A stretch of DNA of 64,000 bases from the NCBI RefSeq assembly GCF_030463535.1, contig NC_132896.1:20255709-20319708 (forward strand), read 5' to 3'. Source of the DNA: Salminus brasiliensis. Its lineage: Eukaryota; Chordata; Actinopteri; Characiformes; Bryconidae. The position numbers and the translations under genes were made by a program. Below, piece by piece: positions 1 through 28,842 of this stretch (position 1 is the stretch's first letter; each line of letters opens with the position of its first letter). The notes beneath the pieces are model-generated. The model was not told the origin of the DNA. It saw only the letters and a program-made list of their open reading frames with translations, and did no database searches.

Positions 1-14
1 AAAAGAAAGCAGTC

Positions 15-904
15 AACACAAGTTGTATATTTATTGTAGTGTCCTCTTGTTCATCTCTATGTCAAAAGACAATAAAGTGCAAGTGTTACATTAAAATGGT
101 CATGGTGATAAAGTGGGGGGAACAAGTAAAAGGATCAATTAGATACAAAGACTTTGCTAGTTAAAATAAGGCAGTGTATTCATATCTGCTATTTAGTTAT
201 AACACAGGATAAGGAAATGTAAAAATGGTCAAGGCAAAATATTAATAGCACCAGTTTTGTTAAAGTCTCTGAGGAAAGCCTTTTTCAGATGTGTCAAAAA
301 TAAAAGTACAAATTAGTAAAACTATTTACAAAACAGCAGTCATGACCCCTCCTTAAGGAACAACATTTCAAAGTGATGAAGCAGAACATCCCATCTTCAT
401 CCCGTGCACATCTTAAGCTTTGCATCATTCGTTGCTACGCTTCTTAACCTCCCCTAACTTGCTAACCTACTCCAACAGCGATCAAGCACTTGCACTGTCC
501 CTTGTGTCCCAGTTCATTTATTGCCTCAACATTTCTTTTGCCTGCAGGTTGTCTGTACAGCTTGCGTTCAAGAGTCCAGAAATCATACTCCTGTTTTTGT
601 GGAATGGTAGGACTCATCTTCCATCACTGCAGGTCTGTTATGCTACAAACTAGTTCTGTACAAAAAAAGTGTGTGTACAAGAAATTAAGTGGCACGTCAT
701 GTCATGTCATGTGTGTCCAAACAAGACGATAAGACTCACAGCACGATTTGCATTGCCAGGTCCAGCTCACACAGTCAGTTATTCGGAGACGAGCAGTAGT
801 GTGTGTAATTGAATGTATATTGAGTTTGCAGGGGGAACAGCTGCAGATAGTCATGTCCATTTCAACAGAAACAGTCCAAGCTGCCTTGCCAATCACCACT
901 CCCT
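15..904 (-). other. afap1l1: afap1l1 3' UTR
   Basis: Non-coding sequence downstream of the TAA, continuous with the terminal exon. An AATAAA on the minus strand (plus TTTATT, 30-35) would direct cleavage about 15-20 bases on, near position 15. No repeat family was recognised in it. The exact end is inferred. Confidence 0.65.
30..35 (-). terminator. Polyadenylation signal AATAAA of afap1l1
   Basis: Canonical hexamer on the minus strand, 870 bases after the stop codon. It is the last such signal in the window for this gene; transcription could use another site beyond the window edge. Confidence 0.55.
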
Positions 905-15562
<14,658 letters not shown>

Positions 15563-17809
15563 AGCTGAGGAATAAAAAAAGGTCAAAGTCAGAGGTCATT
15601 GGGCACCAGACTATACTCAGAGTCTCTGAGTGTCACAGCAAAAATTCAGTCAGATCACCTAATGACCCCAGCATGACGACACAAATAAAAACAACTGTCA
15701 GCGGAGAGACATGAGGAGTGTCACTAATGTTGATTAACTGCACATTTTATGGTGGATATGCTCGTCTACCTCTCCGCCTCTCATGTGCTTCCTGGGCAGA
15801 AGAGAGGAAGATCAGGATGCATGGTTCAGTGTAACATTATATTCCACAGAGTATCTTCAGCACTGTCAGCAGAGAGTAGGAGTTATAGGCAAAAAGATGA
15901 CGACAGGTTAGCAGCCTTATAACTTGGAACAGGTTTAGACCACAGAATGTCCCAGTAGGGCTCCAGAGTTCTCGTCCAGGTCTCTGCGGAACGGATCGTT
16001 CGGCCGGGCTAGCTCAACACCCCCTTTCTCACACAAACATATGGAAACAAAGACATGCCCTTTAACCTGTGGCAAGCTGCCCACCCTTTTGGACCAACAC
16101 CCAGACTACATCAGGAGAGTACATAACCCAAATGACACACACCTACTCTAAACATTTACTTTTAAGAGCCAGAGCATATTACAATGGTAGAGGAATACAG
16201 AACTGGTACAACAGTACCATTTCTGCCTTGATTGACAATCCAAACTGAAGATATTGTGCTATTCACAGCGCTACACAACTGTTTGTAAGGGCTCCAACAC
16301 ACCAAGTCATGTGTCAGCTGTAAAGTGCCATCATCCGTCTTTTGGAGTCTTTTTGGAGATCATCTGCATAGGTTCTGCAATGCACTCACAATTACACAAG
16401 TCTTCTGGGTTAGTGTCCATATTAGTATCCATTCAGACGATACCTTGAACCTTACTGACTGCTCATTAAATCCATGGAATTAGTATTCATAATGCTTGGT
16501 CCACAAATGTGAAAATTACATTGCAAGCTTATTGTTTGTTGCCAAAATACATGGATCTGCAGTGAATGTAAAATGTAAAGGCCTTGAGTTACTCAACATC
16601 GTCTTGGCATGTCAAAGTATGAACACTCCTGGCTCTTTTACCTTTCCACCTTCTTCTTCACACAATAATTGCTACGCCTGAAGAACAATCCTCCAGGTTC
16701 ACAGTAACTCTACCTCAGCCCTGGCTTACAAAGAACAGCTCAGTTACCACTGGAGGAGAGACATACATAGTCTAACACTCTTGGGATGCTGCAACAGATG
16801 CTGCCGCCCACAAACTGCACAGTCGGCACACCAGTAAATGCCTGCTGAGCTGCATGCTCCCAGTCCTTATCGAAGACCTACAAAAGCGAATTCAGAACCT
16901 GTGCATTTGGACCTGCATAGTAAGCAAATGAAAAAAAAAAAAAAAACACAATCCGTGCTTGCGCTGCAAGTTCAAACAAATCTACCACCCAGTTTTTGGG
17001 GGGGCTCAAAAGAGAGCGCAATAATAAATCAAGAGTTTAATCTGCGTCCCTGAGGGCCGAGCGTTCCGGCAGGAGGCCTATCGGTGTGGGTGGATTCTCC
17101 AGGCTTTGTTTGAGGAAAATAAACGTGCTCTGAAAAACACCTCTTGACCCAGAGGACATGAGCTCATAATCAACAGCATGGCCCGCAGCACTCATGCTGC
17201 TAGGGAAGGGAAGAGGGGGGGGGCGCGAAAAGGAGCGGCTGTGATTGTCTGTGTCCATCATGCAGCTGGACAGCTTGGCTTGGACAGCGGGGGAGTCCAG
17301 CCAAGGCATCCACCTTAGGGCTTGGAGGCTTACAGCGATAAACAGGCGTGATGGGTCAGAACCTGAAGCGTTCTCATATGGCACCTCCTCAGACAATGAG
17401 CTACACTCAAAACTTTAATTCATGTCGAGGCAGAGAGTAGAGTAGGACAAACAAAAACATGAGCAATAAGGAAATAGAGGGCAGCCAGACTGGACAATAC
17501 AGTTCTGGACCATTCCATGTTTTCCTTCAAAATAATCCATGCTCTTAAGACAATGTTTGTACACTGAGAGGCAATGTTAACAGGCTCTTTCCATGTCAAC
17601 GTAAAGTACCATACACAATAACAGGGCTGGAGAACAGCTGACCAAAGCATCCCCCGTCCACATATGTGTTCCTTTGAGAAGTTGGACAAACTTTATGCAC
17701 AAACTTTAATCTGAAATTGTAGAGAAACTGTAAAAAGAGTCACTTTTTAGAAACGTGCATGCGCAGCTAACCAGCCACTGCAAGGCGTGCATCTTGCCTC
17801 CATGCTACA

Positions 17810-18140
17810 AGGATACCTGCTGCTGATGGCAGGTTAGCTTGCAGCTTCATTCTACTGTGCTAAACGGGAAATGGCATCTTGGCCATTGTACATCATTGTA
17901 CTCTGTTAGCAGTGCGATATCATCCCAAGGCGTGGTCTCATCCTACTCTGCTAACGAGGTGATGGCATCCCGAACCACGGCTTAATTCTGCTCCACTAAC
18001 GAGGCGATAACATCCTGACTCACAGCCTCGTTCTACTCTGCTAATAGGGCGACAGCGACCCTGTTTTACTCTGCTAAGAAGGCGATAGCATCCCAGCTTG
18101 CAGTCATATCCTATTAGGCCAACAGGGTGATAGTATTTAA
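17810..18140. repeat. Degenerate 45-bp minisatellite
   Basis: About seven copies of a 45-bp unit with the core CTCTGCTAACGAGGYGATRG followed by CATCC. Because 45 is divisible by three, the minus strand keeps an 80-codon open frame with a 15-residue repeat (GCYRLxSxV). One unit (18036-18068) is shortened. Confidence 0.8.
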
Positions 18141-18180
18141 AGGAACAGACAGTCGGACCAGACATTCCGAAGAACACCAC

Positions 18181-18345
18181 ACCATGTGGGAGACTGGGGT
18201 TTGATTCTTGGTCTGGGTGACTGTGCTGCGCTAGACCAATAAGAGTCCTTGGGCAAGACTCCTAACACTACATTTGCCCACCTCTGTAAAATGAATAACC
18301 CTGGAAGTCGCTCTGGATAACAGCGTCAGCTAAATGTCATAAATG
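18181..18345 (+). mobile_element. tRNA-derived SINE, 5'-truncated
   Basis: B-box-like GGGTTTGATTC, then the body CTTGGGCAAGACTCCTAACA and the conserved teleost tail CTCTGGATAACAGCGTCAGC TAAATG. Directly abuts the 45-bp minisatellite. A sister copy lies at 28843-28990. Confidence 0.7.
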
Positions 18346-20614
18346 TAAATGTGTTGAAACAGGGTGAGAGCTGTTGCTGTTGTACTGGATCCTTTTGGTA
18401 TTTTAACCAAAGCAGGTCGCAAATATTTTATTTGGACCCCAGGAAACTGCACTGCCCTGTGGAAAAGGGGCTTAATGTCTCATTTTTGGACGGAAATGTA
18501 GCTACTATTAGATACACGTGTTAGCAGGATTTTATGTGGTTTTGTGAGTAGTTGGATTTGGCCACAACTGGCAGAAATACCAAGAAACCTTGGTTAACAT
18601 AGAAACCTTGGATTTCTTGAATTTCAATACAAAGGCAATAATAAATGAAGTAGGTACTTCAACTTTGAAGCGTTTGATAAGCATCTACCTCAGAACAACA
18701 AAACAACTTATGTTAGTGGTGGTCTTGTAAGAGTTTTTTCCACCATCACCCAGTTGCTGATACTATTTTTATGATACTATACTTGAATAGATGACTTGAG
18801 ATCTATTGCTGAAACTCGGGCTTCCAAACTAAGCCTTTGCTGAAGTCTTTATGTCAATACGAGTCAACATCAGCTTTCTCCATGGGGAAGGTGAAGAGTT
18901 TATGGGCCGCACGGAAACACACACACACACAAAACATATACAGTTGCATACACCCACACACTGAAATTATTTATCAGAAATTTAGGTCACCGGAGCTGTA
19001 ATGAAAAGGGTTCACTGTTTTTTTCAATCCAAGGGCCATAACAGCAAGCAGAAAGGCTTTTGTTTGCTGATTATTCTTGTTCTGCAAAAACACCTTACTT
19101 CCTCCGATCATGCCCTTCAGCTGCCTTCAGGGCAGACTCCCACTAGTGTGTGTATGTTGTTCGAGCATGCATGTTTAAATGTTTAAAACTTCTCTATTCA
19201 GACTTGTTGACACAAAGCTCCTGCCATCACAAAGAAAAAAGCCAGTTTAGCTCACCACACTGCCCTAATGATGACCCCTTTCAGGAGACATGGTTGACTA
19301 GCAACTTAATGTGCCACAACAACTGGAAGTTGGTAAAGTGTTGGCAGTTTCTTTGGGAAGGCCCTAAATACGGAAAATCATAGAATCATGAGCTATGCAG
19401 TTTGAGTAAGGGTGCCATCACATTGAAACCACTGAGGAGGAAGCGTGGTGAAGTGCCATTAGTCATGGATACTTGAGTGTGAAATCTATTCATTAGTCAA
19501 AAAAATGCTGTAACTGAGAAGCTAACCAAGGTATCTAATGGACGTCAAGCTTCTGTAGGTAAGTAACGCCATAAATTATGACATCCTCCAACTACATCTA
19601 AAAAAATGGGTTCAATCAAGGGTTCTATGGTAAAGATGATGGTTCCATGTATAGAACCAAGACCATTTTGGTGTTTTGTACAGAACCTTCAAAAGCAAAA
19701 TAATAATAATAAACTCTACATAACTCTACAGTTCTATATGTGCTGTTATACATACCTTACATGACAGAATTTATACATTCATAATAATCAAGTTGTTTTA
19801 ATGTAAAATGTAATGTTTGCTCTGATGCGCAATCCAAACCAGATCAGCATTCGATCCGCTGAGTGTGGATATGCACATCAAGAGTTTCTAGTAACACAAA
19901 ATGCATTTATTTAAATGAGCTTTAGTGAGTTATTTACAGTCAGAATCATTAATGCTTTGTCTGCATTATGGTTTGGTTTATAATTTACTACCAGCACATG
20001 CAGGCACAGGTGGTAATCCTCTATTATGATGCATTCCCGCAATGATATTCAACATCATGGTAAATCTGCTGGTGTGCTTCATGAATTTCTGCCCTATGTC
20101 AGGAAGGGTACAATCTAACATTCAATAATAGCAATAATAATTTAGACCTTTTTGGCCCTATGATCACGATCCTTGCTGTCATTTGCTAAAGACAGTTGCA
20201 TTGTGTGTTAGTAATCCTCTGTATCATGAACCATAATACAAAATATCAGCTTTATATGAATTCAGAGCTTTTACAGTGAGCCTATTAGAAAAAGAAACAA
20301 GTGTAAAGTACTTGCATAAACCACATAGTAACAAGACGTTCACTGGGTGTCAGCCCACAATAATTTATTGGATATTGGCATCACTTTTAGATAAAAAAGT
20401 ACTAGTATGCAAACACTGGAAAAGTCTCAAAACATACCGATCATTACCTACTCCACACAGTCTATATAAGGAACCTATCTGTAAAAACGACCCTTTTGTA
20501 TGTTTGGCCATGAAAGTGATCATATTTACAAACATAACCAGCCATACAATTAAAATCACTGACAGGTGAAGTGATTTATATTTATTATCTTGTTACTACC
20601 CCCCCCCTGTAAAA

Positions 20615-20935
20615 TTGTGGAATCTACATATTAAACAGCAAGTGAACAAGGACAAGGATCTGAGCAACTTTGACAAGGATCAAATTGTGATAGCTAGTCA
20701 ACTGAGTGAGAGCATCTCCACAACAACAGGTCTTGTGGGGGGTTCCCGGTATGCAATCGTCAGTACCAACCAAAAGTGCAAACCACGGAGGTCCCACCCT
20801 ACAACAGACTTAAAAGATCTGCTGCTAATGTCTTGGTGCCAGATACCACAGAACACCTTCAGGTGTTTTGTGGAGTCCATGCCTCAAAGAATCCGAACTT
20901 TGATGAGCATATTCAGCACAGACAGATGTTTATAA
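20615..20935 (+). mobile_element. Internally deleted Tc1-like transposase fragment
   Basis: A 106-codon open frame joins an N-terminal HTH-like segment (LSNFDKDQIVIASQL, SISTTTGLVGGSRYAIVS) directly to the C-terminal end of a Tc1-like transposase (DLKDLLLMSWCQIPQNTF, VESMPQRIR). The whole DDE catalytic core between them is missing, so it cannot be active. Confidence 0.7.
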
Positions 20936-22500
20936 TTAGGCACAGTGCAGAATAGTCCATTAGAAAAAAGGTCATTTACATAAATTAGTCCTAAAGATAA
21001 CTAAATATTGCATCTGACAATGTATTCCAAGCATCATGCTGCTATATTTTTGTTATATTTATATCAGCCAGCCTTACTGCCTTGACTGCACACAAAAACA
21101 ACTGGATCGCACCATTATCCAGGTGTCAGGGTTTTTTTAATCTGTTAATTTGTTTTTGAAAAAGTAGCATATCTGTTGAGCAAGGCCTAGGATCACTCCA
21201 GCCAGGTTACGCAGCACATTCTAAGATTTCTTAATGAAAAAAGCCTCCTCTGGGACCAGTTACAACCAGCTTAAAGCAACACCAGCTCAGCGAAGCGTAT
21301 ACGATTCCCACAGTGTAACTCTCTCACTGGTGGAGATCAAACAATCTGAGCTCCTCTTTATCTTCTGCTGCACCTGTGGAGGGTCACTTCCAAAGCCAAG
21401 CACAACACAGGCCTACATGCCCACTCCCCTCCCAAGAGCCGCACATGTGGTCCTCTCTGATAATACACCACATCAAAACGCTGCACTGCGAACAGAGAAA
21501 TCGACACCGGCACTCCAAGCCACGGCCAGCCAACCTGCGGGCTCCACTGATGGCAGGGGTGTTTGTTGTTTTCCTTCAGATCAAGCCTGTCCTAAGCATT
21601 CTCAGTCCGTCAGCGAGATCTGAGAGTCTTATAGCAGATGATTATCTAGTTGTCTTGCTCACTCTGCCTTCGCCAGCAGAGATGTAGCTGGGACCGGAAT
21701 GTTCGAGTTGTAATGAGGAATCTGGCGCTGGAAGCAGTGTTTTGGTGGTTTCCCCTCAGCTGAACTAGTGCTTTTAGCACTCACCACCTCACACAATGGC
21801 TTTAAAGCCTGGACACATTCCTCACCTCTTTGAGAAAGCCCACTTAAACACCTTTAAGCTGACAAAAGCAGAGCTAGTAAACTGAGACAGCAGTTTGCTG
21901 GCATGTGAGAATCACAGTACCACCCAGGAATGCACTAAACACCTAAGTGAAGAAAAATCTTCATGTGTATTGTACTTACACTTGCAGAAATAGGGTGATA
22001 TTTTGGGTCATTTATAAGAGTGAAGGATTTAAAATTTTATCCATGAAGCCATTCGCAGAAAAAGACACTGTGAATGCAATTTCCATTTATAATTTCTACA
22101 GAAACAGGTGTTTGATTTGATTTAGCACACTCGGATTCAGATATTCCCCATTTACAACCAGCTCCACCAAACTGATACGCTTCGCTCTAGCCCTTAGGGA
22201 AGTCATTCGAACTAATGCAAGAGCTGTCCAGTACTACTTCATTGCCAGGAGTGGGGGAAAGGGGAAAATAAGAGAATGAGTAATAAAACACCTACCAGCA
22301 ACAGCTGCCGAAGAGACAGCCAGGCCCACCATCTTCCACCAGGCTGGTGAAAAGTCATACAATCAGCCTCGAAAGAGCTGTAAATGTCTAACTACTGGTC
22401 AGAGACAATGGAGACAGCACACTGGGGTCGAGCCAGACAGAAAATGAGTCAATGTAGGTGTCTTGCTTTTACCTTTCTTTCTCTTAGTTCCTCCCACCCC

Positions 22501-22525
22501 TATCTCTCTCTCTCTCTCTCTCTGT
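22501..22525. repeat. (CT)n microsatellite
   Basis: Short CT run in otherwise unremarkable sequence. Confidence 0.85.
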
Positions 22526-23041
22526 TTCCCTCTCCGGGGTGAGTAAGGGTAGCTGTATAACAGGGGAATTTACCCTCCCTTTTTGCTCTGATGTATCACT
22601 GGGGGAGGGTGCTCACTATGTGTGTGTGGCTAGTGGAGGCACCCAAACTCCATTTGCAATCCTAAGGGATTCTAAAGCACCTGGGATAGGCCTTGTGTAA
22701 ACACACATACACATTCACACACTCGTTGGTATTAGTATGCTTGTGAGTACCTCCACTGACTCACCCAGTATTGTAGTTGAGTAATGCCAATCAGACATGC
22801 ACATTAATGCGCATGATCAATACTATAAAATATGATATATAAACCAAATGGAAATGCTTTGTTCATTATAGAAAAAAAAACACGACAAAGGGAAAATCCA
22901 TCTACTAACTGGTCACCATTATCACACTGTGATGATCTCAAATGGTCAAATGGTCAATGGTCATTATATCAGCTCCACTTAGCATACAGGAAACTGTAGT
23001 TCATCTGTTTCACTGCATACACTGTTAGCCTCCTTTCACCC

Positions 23042-23215
23042 TGTTCTTCAATGATCAGGACCCCAGAGGACCACCACAGAGCAGATATTATTTGGGTGGT
23101 TGGTCATTCTCAGCACTGCAGTGACACTTGTGAGTGTTGTGCTGGTTTCAGTGGATCAGACATAGCAGAGATCAGTTTTTATCATGAGGATATCTGGTCC
23201 TCACAAAGGCTCAAA
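23042..23215 (+). repeat. Dispersed otophysan repeat fragment
   Basis: TTCTTCAATGATCAGGACC, ATTATTTGGGTGGT and CATTCTCAGCACTGCAGTGA are words of a high-copy teleost repeat. ATATTATTTGGGCGATGGA at about 49660 belongs to the same family. Followed at 23218-23279 by an impure CA/CTCA microsatellite. Confidence 0.5.
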
Positions 23216-24869
23216 ACAAACACACACTCACACTCACATACACAAACACACACTCACACTCACACACACACTCACTATTACACCTCCCCCCAAAGCCTGA
23301 GTGAGAGTGTGAAGGCATGCCCTGTCCACCAACCCTGACCACATTTGAGAAGAAGGCCTGCTCTGTCCCTTCACTGTATACTTTCTGCACTGCACTTCAA
23401 TACATGACAATTCAGGCAGGTTTGACCTTCTTACTGTGAAAGCACACTATATATAACACTATATCTGTGTGTGTGCCTATGCCAAAGCTTACTCTGGGCT
23501 TCAAGGCACTAAGTTAATACACAGCGGAGTCATTCTCCAGCTATGCTCAGGTGAGTCTGACTTCCCTTTCTTGTGCTCGCTCATGTGAAGCGGAGTCAGC
23601 TGCTGGCGTGCACAGGCTGCTCCGGCCCCGCAGACAAAACCTCCAGACTGCTCCGCAGGATCGGACATGTCGATTATCTGAAGGGCGTGCTCATGAGCGT
23701 GTGCGGATCATCATAGGTACACACAGGCACACACGCACACACATGCTCAGATAAGCTCTTCATATCAGTGGCTCCATCTCTCAGCTTCTGAAAGCCTGAA
23801 AGCAGACACTCTTTCTGTCCTTTTTTTTACATCTAAACACCCCTGAAAGCATGTCCTGTTAAAAAGACAGCAGAGGCATTGTGGGATGACGCAGTGCAAT
23901 GCTACAAGCCGTGTGCCGAAAGCAGGGCAGATAAGAGCAATTTCACCCCAGACATCACCCCACATCAATGATCTAACGCCACATAGGACCACAGTTATGC
24001 AACTGTGTGATATGTTTATGAGGGCAAATTTCAAATATGGTGGTCTCACATCTCACATGAAAGCGAAGCAATAAAGCAGGCACAAAAAAGTTAACTTTTC
24101 CTTTAGAAGCGAGGACAAATGAAAGACCAAAGTCTTATAAGTGAGTGCAGAAATGCTTTGTCCAGATGCCGGAATACGTCATGATATGGCATCTCTTTAA
24201 ATCAATTTTACAGTTTTCCCTAAAAGCTGTAAAAAAAATAAAATAAAATAAAAACTTGCAGACATCTTGTTTACTATCACCATCCCTGTGTAAGTTTCCA
24301 TTTCACTTCAAGCCACTCTGAATGACTTTGTTTACATCTTTATTTTAAATGGTGGAATCTCCCTTTAATGCAGCTAACAAGTAATGGAAGCTGACACCAC
24401 TGAATAGCACTATGCTAACCTTCATGCCTCAATATAAGTCTCAAAGCACAATGAGTCGCTATAGAATTTCCAGTAGTGTTGTTCATGCATGTGCTAAAAC
24501 TAAGAATGTCGATCCAGGCTGGGCAGTAATTGAGTATTTTTTTAAAGCCTGATTCAGTTTAGATCCTTCGTTTTCACCTCTGTGTTCTAGCAGACAGCTT
24601 TTCCAATGATGATTTTGTCCAAAAATATTTTTTTATGCTGATAAATTACACTTTTTCTGTTCCAAACCTGGAATGTAGTCCGGCTGGGTAACGCCGCCAC
24701 TATTGATGATGAAATAGAGAAGTTTTTCCCTCTATTACGTACTGGTGGCAGCGACCTTCCAAATGTTAAAGCTGCCACCGGCGCAGAAAAGCCTCTGATT
24801 TTCTGCTTTCTACCCTGCCTGTACCTCACATTACCAGGCTGAATGTGAATGGTATGTCACACAGATCAG

Positions 24870-25130
24870 ATCAGTCACTTTCATAGGTGATCTTAGATCG
24901 GATACGGATGCATGCATGCAGCATGAATGTGAACGGTCAGATTTTTTATGTGTCTTTTTGCTTGTATGAATGTGCTTAATGGAGGTTATGAGCATTAATG
25001 TGTCATTATTCGTTCACATTACGGACAGATATAGCTCACTTACATTTGTGAATGTGAACCACTAATGTCAGCCAATTCTGATCTGAACAAATAAGTTGGA
25101 ATTGCTTATTGAGGCTTCTAATGCGAATCT
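24870..25130. repeat. Possible MITE with subterminal GAATGTGAA words
   Basis: Repeated GAATGTGAAC/TTCACATT words in both orientations suggest a fold-back element. No clear terminal repeats or target duplication; family not recognised. Confidence 0.3.
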
Positions 25131-28065
25131 AGGCTAAAGCCTGCCCCAAAACACTAGTTGTTGTCCTCCTAACATGCTGAGACCCATTATACTAAGCCGA
25201 TTCTGAAGGTGGACATACTATTTAAAATACCTGGGAGCTGAATCAAGCAGGTCAGTCCTACTATATTACAAGATATTAAACACTATAGAATGGTAATTTT
25301 TACAAATTAGGCTACCAAATTAAACCTAAACATAAATAAGTATTGAAGAATGTCACATTCTAAAATCATTTACCAAAAATAAGGGGATTTCAGTATCTTA
25401 CCCTTTTTAAAAAAAGATCAGATTGGTATTGGCAGACACATATAATTAGGGAATGCAAATGACAAAAAGGCACATACAGGGCGTCAAGATGGCTCCAATG
25501 ACTGTTTTAGCTCAGTTTAGTGTACTTTTGGACCATCTACATATAACAGTATGTCATGCAGTGTCAGTAAACAAGTCTGTTTGGGATTATACAACTGCGT
25601 TATGATTAACACGTGCAGTTTGCACAATGATAATTGGTGAGGTACAAGCTTCCATTCCTTAGCTTCGTAGCTTCAGCACCAAACTTCACACACCAAACAT
25701 GTCTTGGCTGCTACTTTTGGGGTAACGGTGGAATGTTGTAAATTAGACCTTTTGCCGAACTATTGCTTTAGGAGTGCTAAAAAGTTCAGGCCTGCTGTAA
25801 ATAAGACCATAACTCACTCTTCTGATGTCAACGCTTGGTGGATGACTGAACTTTGCAGACTGTTGTAGTTGTCATAGAGCGGACAGTATTACAACGACAG
25901 AGCACTTTGCCCTGTGACCTCTTCAGAGGCATCTGGGAGGACACCCACACAAACACACAGAGGGCCATGGGTGTCACATAGAAAGCCCAAAGTCTGCTGA
26001 AACTACACAAGCAAGGACACACACTAATAGAACCTCACAAACAACTCGGCCAAGCGATACGGGCTGACAGCTGCAGTCCATCCATATTAAATGGCACAAA
26101 TTCGGAGTGGGAGAGGGCTCCATAAGTGGGTTTCAGATTTCTCCACTCAGTCCCCCCACAGCTTTCTTTTATACCACATCAGATTTGCGAGATGACATCT
26201 TGCCTAAGCACTCCCAAAGTCAATATCGAGGGAAAGCCCTCCAACATAAACCCCACGTCTCTCATCAAATATGGATATCCTGCGGCGAGGCAGATGTTTG
26301 GGCTGTTACAGGATGTTTGCTTTGCCCCCTAATCTGATGTGTGGCTCTTCATGATGGACATAACAAGTGACTCAATGAAGATGCTACAGCAAGATGGATT
26401 ACAAAAGCCACAACTCAAGTCATAATCAGTCAATACCACACTGTGTGACGGCATACCGTATGCTTAGTCACTGCTTACAGAGGATGATCAGAAAGATCTC
26501 CATGACGCATCCAGGTAACGAATAAAGAAAGTGTTGTTTTCTGATAGGGCTGATAGGCCAGGATGAGATGCAACGATAGCTCCTGGCAGGAACTTTGAAA
26601 GCAACTCCAAACACTGTAATCCTTCTCAAACCACACTCGGCCACGAAGACATCCCTCTAAATTCCAGGCATATTCACATCAGCAACATCCAAAAGTCTGC
26701 AGGAGAGAGGGCCAAGTCCGTGCAGAACTCCAGAGCAGCTGACATCACACTGAAATTCCAACATTGAGAGATTAGAAAAATCTTAAAAGCCCATTATCTG
26801 GACATGGGAAAAACCTTCAGAGTGCATACGGTGTAGTCAGAGAGGTTAGTCACACCTACAGTCAGAGTTTAATTAAGGGGGGGGGGTTATGTAAGATGAC
26901 ACCATCTATTTAAAATGGTAATATTAATAATAATATTAAAATAATCCCTTAGACAACTGTAATCCCTTCTTTCTATCCCTTCTAAATTAACAGGACATAA
27001 GTTCTATTTTTTACAGGGCACCATCATGAAAATCTGATTGATGGGAAAGTAATATGTAAATACTGTTAAAGTTTCATAACACTCTGTTCACCCATCACTC
27101 CAGACGAAAGCTTTTTAAGGGGCTTTTTAAAAGACTTTGTTGAAACTCTTCAGCTCAAAGGTTCTTTGGGAAGTCAAATAGAGTTCCTGTTTTACAGGAT
27201 ATTCTGAATTACTAATTCTAAAAGTCCTAGAAATGCCTACTCTTTACTAAAAGCAGTGTCTATTAATGGTATTCACCCGCTTGGATGTTTTTGAGTCATG
27301 GGCAATATATGTGGTTTTCTTAGAATTTACAAGAGAATCTTTGTATAAAGTGACTGATCTAATACAGTCCAGGTAGTTAGCGCTAGTAGTCTCACAATTA
27401 GTAACATGGTGATAACCTGAGTGCAGTAAATGGGTCTCAAGTGACTGTAGTATAAATCCTGGTTAATCGGTATTCCTGGCTACAAATACACCATGAATGC
27501 AATAGAACCCTCGAGTCTATATAGAAGGACTAATAAAAGGCCTAGCTCTAACAATCAGGGTTCACCGCTGCCTTTGGGCACTTTTATTTTTAGAAATGTT
27601 TTGCCGAATCCAGCACACCCACCTGCATCCTTAAGCTGCACGTACACATGTAAACAAACTCACTTCAACAGCTAGAATTAGAAGACAACAGTTCTATATA
27701 TAAGTGTGACACTGTATTTCTTGGCTACTCTGGAAAAAAGCACTCTGGATAAGCAATGTCCTTTAAAAGCAGCAGTTTCCTGTCCGAGCTGATGACACTG
27801 ACCATCACTCCCTGGCTTCTGTTTCCTATTCCCCTCACACAGTCGATTCCTCCTTCTCTAACTTTATTTTATGCTTCTCAACTTACTGTTTCGCTGTTCA
27901 TTAGTGCATTACCGCTGTAACACAGTAAGGATTCCAGGGTAAATAGGGATATTCCAGATTGAAAGTGACCTACTTTCCCTCCAAAAAGCAGTCCCAAACC
28001 TGTAAAGAATAATGACTATATCAGAGAGGAATATATCTCTCTGTCCTTTATATCTGCCTTATAAA

Positions 28066-28066
<1 letters not shown>

Positions 28067-28119
<53 letters not shown>

Positions 28120-28126
28120 AGAGAGA
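28067..28126. repeat. (CA)n(GA)n compound microsatellite
   Basis: About 25 CA units followed by five to six GA units. Confidence 0.95.
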
Positions 28127-28842
28127 ATCAGAGTAGCAGGTGAACATGTGGAAAAGCTTACAGTTCTCCAGGTGTGATTTGAGCCATATACTGTATTAAG
28201 GTCCGTGCACATTGTGTGCAGAAAGAGGAAATTGTAGGTCACTCCTGCTGCTTTATGACAGATGAAAACATGCTTCAGGTTATTATAAAATAAAACAGTA
28301 CATACACACACATGTTAACGAAACAAGGAAGAGTAAAGCTAGGAAAAATGAACACTTTTCACGATGGCTATCACATGTGGGTAGACTTACTAAAGCTGAG
28401 GATTAGTCTGCATTTGTATCATGAAGATGACACCTCTCACACATCCTATAAACAAAAGCCAAGCATGCACTTGGTTTCTTCAGATGCATGCCCAAGCTCC
28501 AGCATAAGGCCAAACACTTACAACTTACAACTATTTATTTCACATTTATATGATTACAGAAAGAAAGTGGCCCAAATCCACCCTGCGCATGTAAGTAACT
28601 GCTTCTTAGCCCATAGATACCAACTAGAGGAAAGCATTGGGTCATTTGTCCCCCCCCCTCCCCCTCCACCCCTAAAACTATCTGAAATCAGCAGGGATAG
28701 TAAAACTGTATTAAACAGCCTGAAAACAGAAGGGATTTTAAAAAGCAGGGTAACAACTAACCAGAAAACGGAAACCAGAAACACTGTGATGTTTTCATGA
28801 TGCACACGAATAAAGCCACTCACTACCTGTCAGTGAGCTACC

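Noticed and set aside
22290..22340. Alternative leader exon for afap1l1 (ATG, 12 codons, donor GTAGGT)
   Set aside because: Phase would fit, but the peptide (MVGLAVSSAAVA) does not resemble known AFAP leaders; kept only as a competitor to the 41.68-kb exon.
28312..28800. 162-codon open frame on the plus strand
   Set aside because: No recognisable domain, low-complexity proline run from a poly-C tract, no splice or promoter context; likely chance.
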